64,000 bases of DNA from Paracoccaceae bacterium. GTDB taxonomy: Bacteria; Pseudomonadota; Alphaproteobacteria; Rhodobacterales; Rhodobacteraceae. Shown here in pieces: positions 60,567-64,000 of this stretch (positions are counted from its first letter, which is position 1; every line of letters starts with the position of its first letter). The DNA is taken from assembly GCA_014654775.1 (NCBI GenBank), contig JACVZW010000087.1, positions 62,001 to 126,000 of the forward strand. The letters run 5' to 3'. The translations under genes and the position numbers were made by a program. The notes beneath the pieces are model-generated. The model had not been told where the DNA came from. It made no database searches and saw only the letters and a program-made list of their open reading frames with translations.

Positions 60567-62653
60567 TCCGCTGCCTGCGCCCAACCAGAGGGCCGCACCA
60601 ACCCGACATCCACCTTCTCATGCTGCATCGGCAGATCGATATCCACCGCTCGGTCCAATTCCTGCGCATAGCGGTGACCGGCATAGGTCGCCGCCGCGAT
60701 GATGGCGGGCGCCTCGCAATCCCCGATCCGCGCCAGCGTGAAGGGCAACTGCGCATGGTTGCCCTGCGCGTCGTAACGCAAATCCGTGTAAAGATCATCG
60801 ACCGGTGCGCGCTGCCCCACAAGGACAAGGCCCTTGGCCGGGCGCAGACTTTCGGCACCCGAATGGGCGCAAGACAGGGTGACCGCCTGCCCATCGAACC
60901 ACGCAAGCTCCTGCGCCGTGACAAGGCTGATCCCCTGCGCCATCAGGTGGCCCGGCACGCGCCACCCCTCGCCCGTGTTCTCGGCCCATTGCGACACGCG
61001 ATCGGCGGGTGTGACCAGCGTCACCTCCAGCCCCGCCGCGCGCAGCCGTTCCGCGATGACCCCGCCCATGTAATAGCCATCCGCGTCATAGACGACGCAG
61101 GGCCCCTCGGGCAGCCGCCCGTCCATGATGTCGTCCGGCGTCAGGACAGGCACGCCCTCTTCGGCAATCGGCGCAAAGCGCTTCCCAGTGAACAGGTCGC
61201 GCCGCCAGCGCGCCCCCGTGGCGATAACAACATGATCGGCCCCGAACTCCTGCACATCCTGCGCCGTCAGGCGGCTTTCGCGATAGACCTCGACATTGGG
61301 CATCTTGGCGATTTGCCCCTCGCGCCAGTCGCGCACCCGGATGTATTCGCGCATCCCCGGCAGGCCCGCTTCGCGCACCACCCGCCCGCCCAACACGCGC
61401 GATGCCTCGGCCAGCGCCACGCGATAGCCGCGCGCGCCCAAAGCCCGCGCCGCCTCCAGCCCCGCAGGGCCCGCCCCCACGATCAGCACCTGCGTGTCCG
61501 AACCGCGCGGGGCGATCTGCTCGGGATGCCAGCCGCGCCGCCATTCCTCGCCCATCGTGGGGTTCTGGGTGCATCGGATCGGCAGCGCGAGACTGTCGCC
61601 CGAATAGCAGACATTGCAGCCGATGCATTCGCGGATGTCCTCGACCCGCCCCTCCTCGATCTTCTTCGGGATATAGGGATCGGCAATCGACGGTCGCGCC
61701 GCCCCGATCAGATCGGTGATCCCCGATTTCACCATCCGCGCCATCGTATCGGGCGAAGTGAAACGTCCCACCGTCACCACAGGCTTCGTCGTCACCGACC
61801 GGACCCAGCGCATATAGGGCTCCAGCGCGCCCTCCTTTACGAAGCGCGACGCCCCCATTTCCAGCGAGTAGTCGGCGATGTTGATGTCCCACAGATCGGG
61901 CAGCTCCGCCATTTGCGCGAACATCTCCTGCCGTTCGCCTAGCATCGGATGACCGTCCTCGCCCACCTCGGCATCGGCGGCAAAGCGCACCGCGACGGCG
62001 CAGCGGTCGCCGATGGCCTCCTTCGTCTCCTCGATCAGCTCGCGCACCAGACGGGTGCGGTTGAACAGGCTCCCGCCATATTCGTCACTGCGGGTATTCG
62101 TCTCGGGATCAAGGAAATGCGCCAGTAGATAGCCGTGCGTGGCATAGACATAGACGATATCAAAGCCCGCCTCGCGCGCCCGCAATGCGGCATTGCGGTG
62201 CCAGCGACGGAAGTTGCGGATATCCTCCTTGTCCATCGCTCGCGACTGAAAGGGATGCCCCACACCATTGGGTCGGTCGCCCACATCCATCGACACAAGC
62301 CGCGTCGCAAGATTGGCACTGCGCGACCCGCTGAACCACAGTTCCGCCCCCGCCAGCGCCCCATGCTCATGCACTTTGTCCGTCATCAACCGATGCGCCC
62401 GGATATCCGTGTCGTCCCAAAGCGTGGCCGAGATATGCAACTGGTCATCCGACGCCGGATGGATGGAACAATACTCGGTGCAGACCACCCCCCATCCACC
62501 CTGCGCCTTGACGGATCGCATCTCGGCCAGCGTGCGCGGGCGCACCCATCCCATCCCGGTGCAATGAGGCACCTGATAAAAGCGGTTGCGCGTACGCACC
62601 GGGCCGATCTGGACCGTTTCAAAGAGGATGTCATAGCGGGGATCGCGGGTCAT
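60563..62653 (-). CDS. Trimethylamine-dehydrogenase family iron-sulfur flavoprotein
   Basis: A 696-aa OYE-like TIM barrel plus NAD(P)-reductase-like domains. It follows TMADH almost from residue 1 (DPRYDILFETVQIGPVRTRN): Cys31 in QVPHCTG matches the 6-S-cysteinyl-FMN cysteine, Tyr61 matches Tyr60, and Cys343, Cys346, Cys349, Cys361 (CIGCNVC...CTQN) hold a 4Fe-4S cluster. Trp264 and Trp355 of the TMA aromatic bowl are absent (Asp353 at the latter), so another methylated or cyclic amine is likely. Electrons probably go to ETF. Confidence 0.9.
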   Translation of the reverse strand: MTRDPRYDILFETVQIGPVRTRNRFYQVPHCTGMGWVRPRTLAEMRSVKAQGGWGVVCTEYCSIHPASDDQLHISATLWDDTDIRAHRLMTDKVHEHGALAGAELWFSGSRSANLATRLVSMDVGDRPNGVGHPFQSRAMDKEDIRNFRRWHRNAALRAREAGFDIVYVYATHGYLLAHFLDPETNTRSDEYGGSLFNRTRLVRELIEETKEAIGDRCAVAVRFAADAEVGEDGHPMLGERQEMFAQMAELPDLWDINIADYSLEMGASRFVKEGALEPYMRWVRSVTTKPVVTVGRFTSPDTMARMVKSGITDLIGAARPSIADPYIPKKIEEGRVEDIRECIGCNVCYSGDSLALPIRCTQNPTMGEEWRRGWHPEQIAPRGSDTQVLIVGAGPAGLEAARALGARGYRVALAEASRVLGGRVVREAGLPGMREYIRVRDWREGQIAKMPNVEVYRESRLTAQDVQEFGADHVVIATGARWRRDLFTGKRFAPIAEEGVPVLTPDDIMDGRLPEGPCVVYDADGYYMGGVIAERLRAAGLEVTLVTPADRVSQWAENTGEGWRVPGHLMAQGISLVTAQELAWFDGQAVTLSCAHSGAESLRPAKGLVLVGQRAPVDDLYTDLRYDAQGNHAQLPFTLARIGDCEAPAIIAAATYAGHRYAQELDRAVDIDLPMQHEKVDVGLVRPSGWAQAAE

Positions 62654-62656
62654 GTG

Positions 62657-63355
62657 TCAGGTCCTTCTGGGCCGCTTGCCCTCGGCTGGATGGGCGGCGA
62701 CGGTCTGCAGGCGAGAGAAATGCGCGGGAAACAGCGCGGCAAGATGCTCGATGGCCCGTTCCCGGCAACTCAAGCGTTTGAAATCCGACGGATAAAGAAG
62801 ATGGTTCAGCCAAAGGCCGTCATAGAAGGCCTCCAGCCCCAGCGCCGTCTGGCGCGCATCTCGGGGCGGGCGATCCGGATCACGGCCAAGGCTTTCGATG
62901 ATCGCGACGGTCGCCTCAAGACGTTCCTCGTCCATGTCGCCCACCACGCGGCGATAAATGTCGCGCGCCCCTGCATCGCCCCAGAAAGCGAACCAGACCG
63001 CCAGCTTGCTCCGCTCGCAACTGCGCGGGTGAAAGCGGGCATCGACAAGGCTGATCAGCCGCTCTGCCGGGGTCAGTGTGACATCCGCATTCGCCCCCTG
63101 CCAAAGCGCGCGCTCCTCGTCGGCAAGGAACTGCAGCACGGCCTCGAACAACCGCTCCTTGTTTTCGAAATGGAAATTCGCCAACCCGAGAGAGCTTCCC
63201 GCAATCTCGGTCACCCGTGCCATGGTCGTCCCGGACAGGCCGAATTCCGCGATCGACAGGATCGTCGCATCGATCAGACTCTGCCTACGCTCGGCCTTGG
63301 CCAGCGCACGCCGTTTCTTGGGGGCCTCCGATGTGGGGGTGTTGTCCTCGGTCAT
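62657..63355 (-). CDS. TetR family regulator (BetI-like)
   Basis: A 232-aa regulator with HTH at about residues 20-70 (RRQSLIDATILSIAEFGLSG, AGSSLGLANFHFENKERLFE) and a BetI-type C-terminal domain (SKLAVWFAFWGDAGARDIYR, ETALGLEAFYDGLWL-like region). BetI relatives control choline/betaine-type genes, in keeping with a methylated-amine operon. An earlier ATG at 63379, overlapping the ABC gene's stop, is possible. Placed between ABC and flavoprotein genes on the same strand. Confidence 0.85.
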   Translation of the reverse strand: MTEDNTPTSEAPKKRRALAKAERRQSLIDATILSIAEFGLSGTTMARVTEIAGSSLGLANFHFENKERLFEAVLQFLADEERALWQGANADVTLTPAERLISLVDARFHPRSCERSKLAVWFAFWGDAGARDIYRRVVGDMDEERLEATVAIIESLGRDPDRPPRDARQTALGLEAFYDGLWLNHLLYPSDFKRLSCRERAIEHLAALFPAHFSRLQTVAAHPAEGKRPRRT

Positions 63356-63368
63356 GCCTGATCTCGCC

Positions 63369-64000
63369 TCACTCCGCATCAAGAATGCTGATGGCCTGCG
63401 GTCGCCACGTCAGCCAGACCGCCTGCCCTTCCGCTCCCGCCCAGTCATCCTCGCCCGGACGCGCGGGCGCCGCAACCGCCACGGGGGCATCCCGCCCCTC
63501 AATGGCCACATGCAGAATCTGCCGCCCGCCCAGATACTGCCGCGCCACGATCCGTCCAGCAACGGCAGGGGCCTGCCCATCCGGCGCGATCACAATGCCC
63601 AGCCCCTCGGGACGGATCGCAGCAACCACCCTCTCTCCCTCCGACCGGCGCGCCGAACCGCTGTTCACCGCCTGCATCCCCAGACCTGCGATCTCGGCCA
63701 TCCCCGTCCGTCCATCCCCGGCCATGCGGGCCTCGAAGAAGTTCATGTTGCCCACGAAAGCCGCCACCTGCCGATTGCGCGGCCGGTCATAAAGCCCTGC
63801 CGGGCTGTCCACCTGCACCACCGCCCCCTGCGCCATCACCGCCACACGGTCCGACAGGGTGAAGGCCTCTTCCTGATCATGCGTCACCAGCACAAAGGTG
63901 ATGCCCAACCGGCGCTGCAATCCGCGCAACTCAAGCTGCATCTGTTCGCGCAACTGCTTGTCCAGTGCCCCCAGCGGCTCGTCCAGCAGCAGGACCTTTG
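63369..64000 (-). CDS. ABC transporter ATPase, PotA/spermidine-putrescine type (5' part outside window)
   Basis: C-terminal about 210 residues of an ATPase. Present are Walker B (VLLLDEPLGALD), the D-loop, the H-loop ITFVLVTHDQEEAF, and a C-terminal TOBE-type regulatory domain (VVAAIRPEGLGIVI, VAGRIVARQYLGGRQILHVAI). Walker A and the signature lie beyond 64000. The QLREQMQLELRGLQRRLG sequence is typical of polyamine/betaine-type importers, so it probably energises uptake of the operon's amine substrate. Confidence 0.9.
   Translation of the reverse strand, partial: KVLLLDEPLGALDKQLREQMQLELRGLQRRLGITFVLVTHDQEEAFTLSDRVAVMAQGAVVQVDSPAGLYDRPRNRQVAAFVGNMNFFEARMAGDGRTGMAEIAGLGMQAVNSGSARRSEGERVVAAIRPEGLGIVIAPDGQAPAVAGRIVARQYLGGRQILHVAIEGRDAPVAVAAPARPGEDDWAGAEGQAVWLTWRPQAISILDAE

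Noticed and set aside
60281..61942. 553-codon open frame on the plus strand
   Set aside because: Antisense to the MOSC, CxxC-peptide and TMADH-like genes; low-complexity RRxxRP composition, no start signals.
1..64000. CRISPR arrays, insertion sequences, prophage or toxin-antitoxin genes
   Set aside because: No spaced direct repeats, transposase or integrase motifs, or paired small toxin/antitoxin genes were seen on either strand.

Overview
The window is a high-GC stretch from an alphaproteobacterium, most likely a member of the Rhodobacteraceae. The evidence is the gene content (CobT, purM-purN, a perfect TTGAT-N4-ATCAA FnrL-type box, DUF427, DUF2783, GcvA-like and BetI-like regulators), intergenic repeats of a kind I associate with this family, and very dense gene packing with many ATGA/GTGA start-stop overlaps. 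No insertion sequence, phage gene or CRISPR array is visible. No gene-free stretch exceeds 300 bases; the longest, about 190 bp at 16319-16510, holds a candidate promoter and a perfect palindrome.

Layout. 1-9.8 kb is mostly housekeeping: cobT, an Xaa-Pro aminopeptidase, DUF427, sufE, a small membrane protein divergent from a TetR gene, a lipoprotein, rnd, purN-purM, a 63-aa membrane protein behind an FNR-type box, and a CAU-anticodon tRNA. 9.8-16.3 kb carries a LysR gene divergent from glutaryl-CoA dehydrogenase, a gamma-glutamylation pair (glutamine-synthetase-like plus FAD oxidoreductase), a HAD phosphatase and a VOC protein. 16.5-20.7 kb is an RND efflux pump. 20.7-26.6 kb is a GntR-controlled cluster with a two-component luciferase-like flavin monooxygenase, an aldehyde dehydrogenase and an alpha/beta hydrolase, resembling trigonelline (tgn) ring-cleavage loci.

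26.6-39.2 kb is one long minus-strand operon: tctC-tctB-tctA, an aldehyde dehydrogenase, UPF0261, hpaF-hpaE-hpaD-hpaG-hpaH (homoprotocatechuate meta-cleavage), a phospho-lyase-type class III PLP enzyme and a small-molecule kinase. The kinase, phospho-lyase and aldehyde dehydrogenase together could turn a beta-hydroxy aromatic amine such as noradrenaline into homoprotocatechuate. That is an inference and is the most novel idea in the window. A divergent IclR gene, a class III aminotransferase, a metallo-hydrolase and a GntR gene follow on the plus strand.

43.1-46.8 kb is a class I amidotransferase divergent from a P450, a glutamine-synthetase-like enzyme and a 2Fe-2S ferredoxin, suggesting oxidative amine catabolism. 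46.8-55.3 kb is the homogentisate (tyrosine) pathway: DUF2783, an FAD hydroxylase, a degenerate beta-lactamase-fold protein, fahA, hmgA, maiA, MarR, hppD and Lrp. 55.3-64 kb is a methylated-amine-type operon: a PotA-like ABC ATPase (cut by the window edge), a BetI-like TetR, a trimethylamine-dehydrogenase-family flavoprotein lacking the TMA-binding tryptophans, a 55-aa CxxC peptide, a MOSC protein, a bicupin, a dimethylglycine-dehydrogenase-like enzyme and an amine oxidase. The overall theme is catabolism of amines and aromatic compounds, each module with its own regulator and, often, a visible dyad operator.
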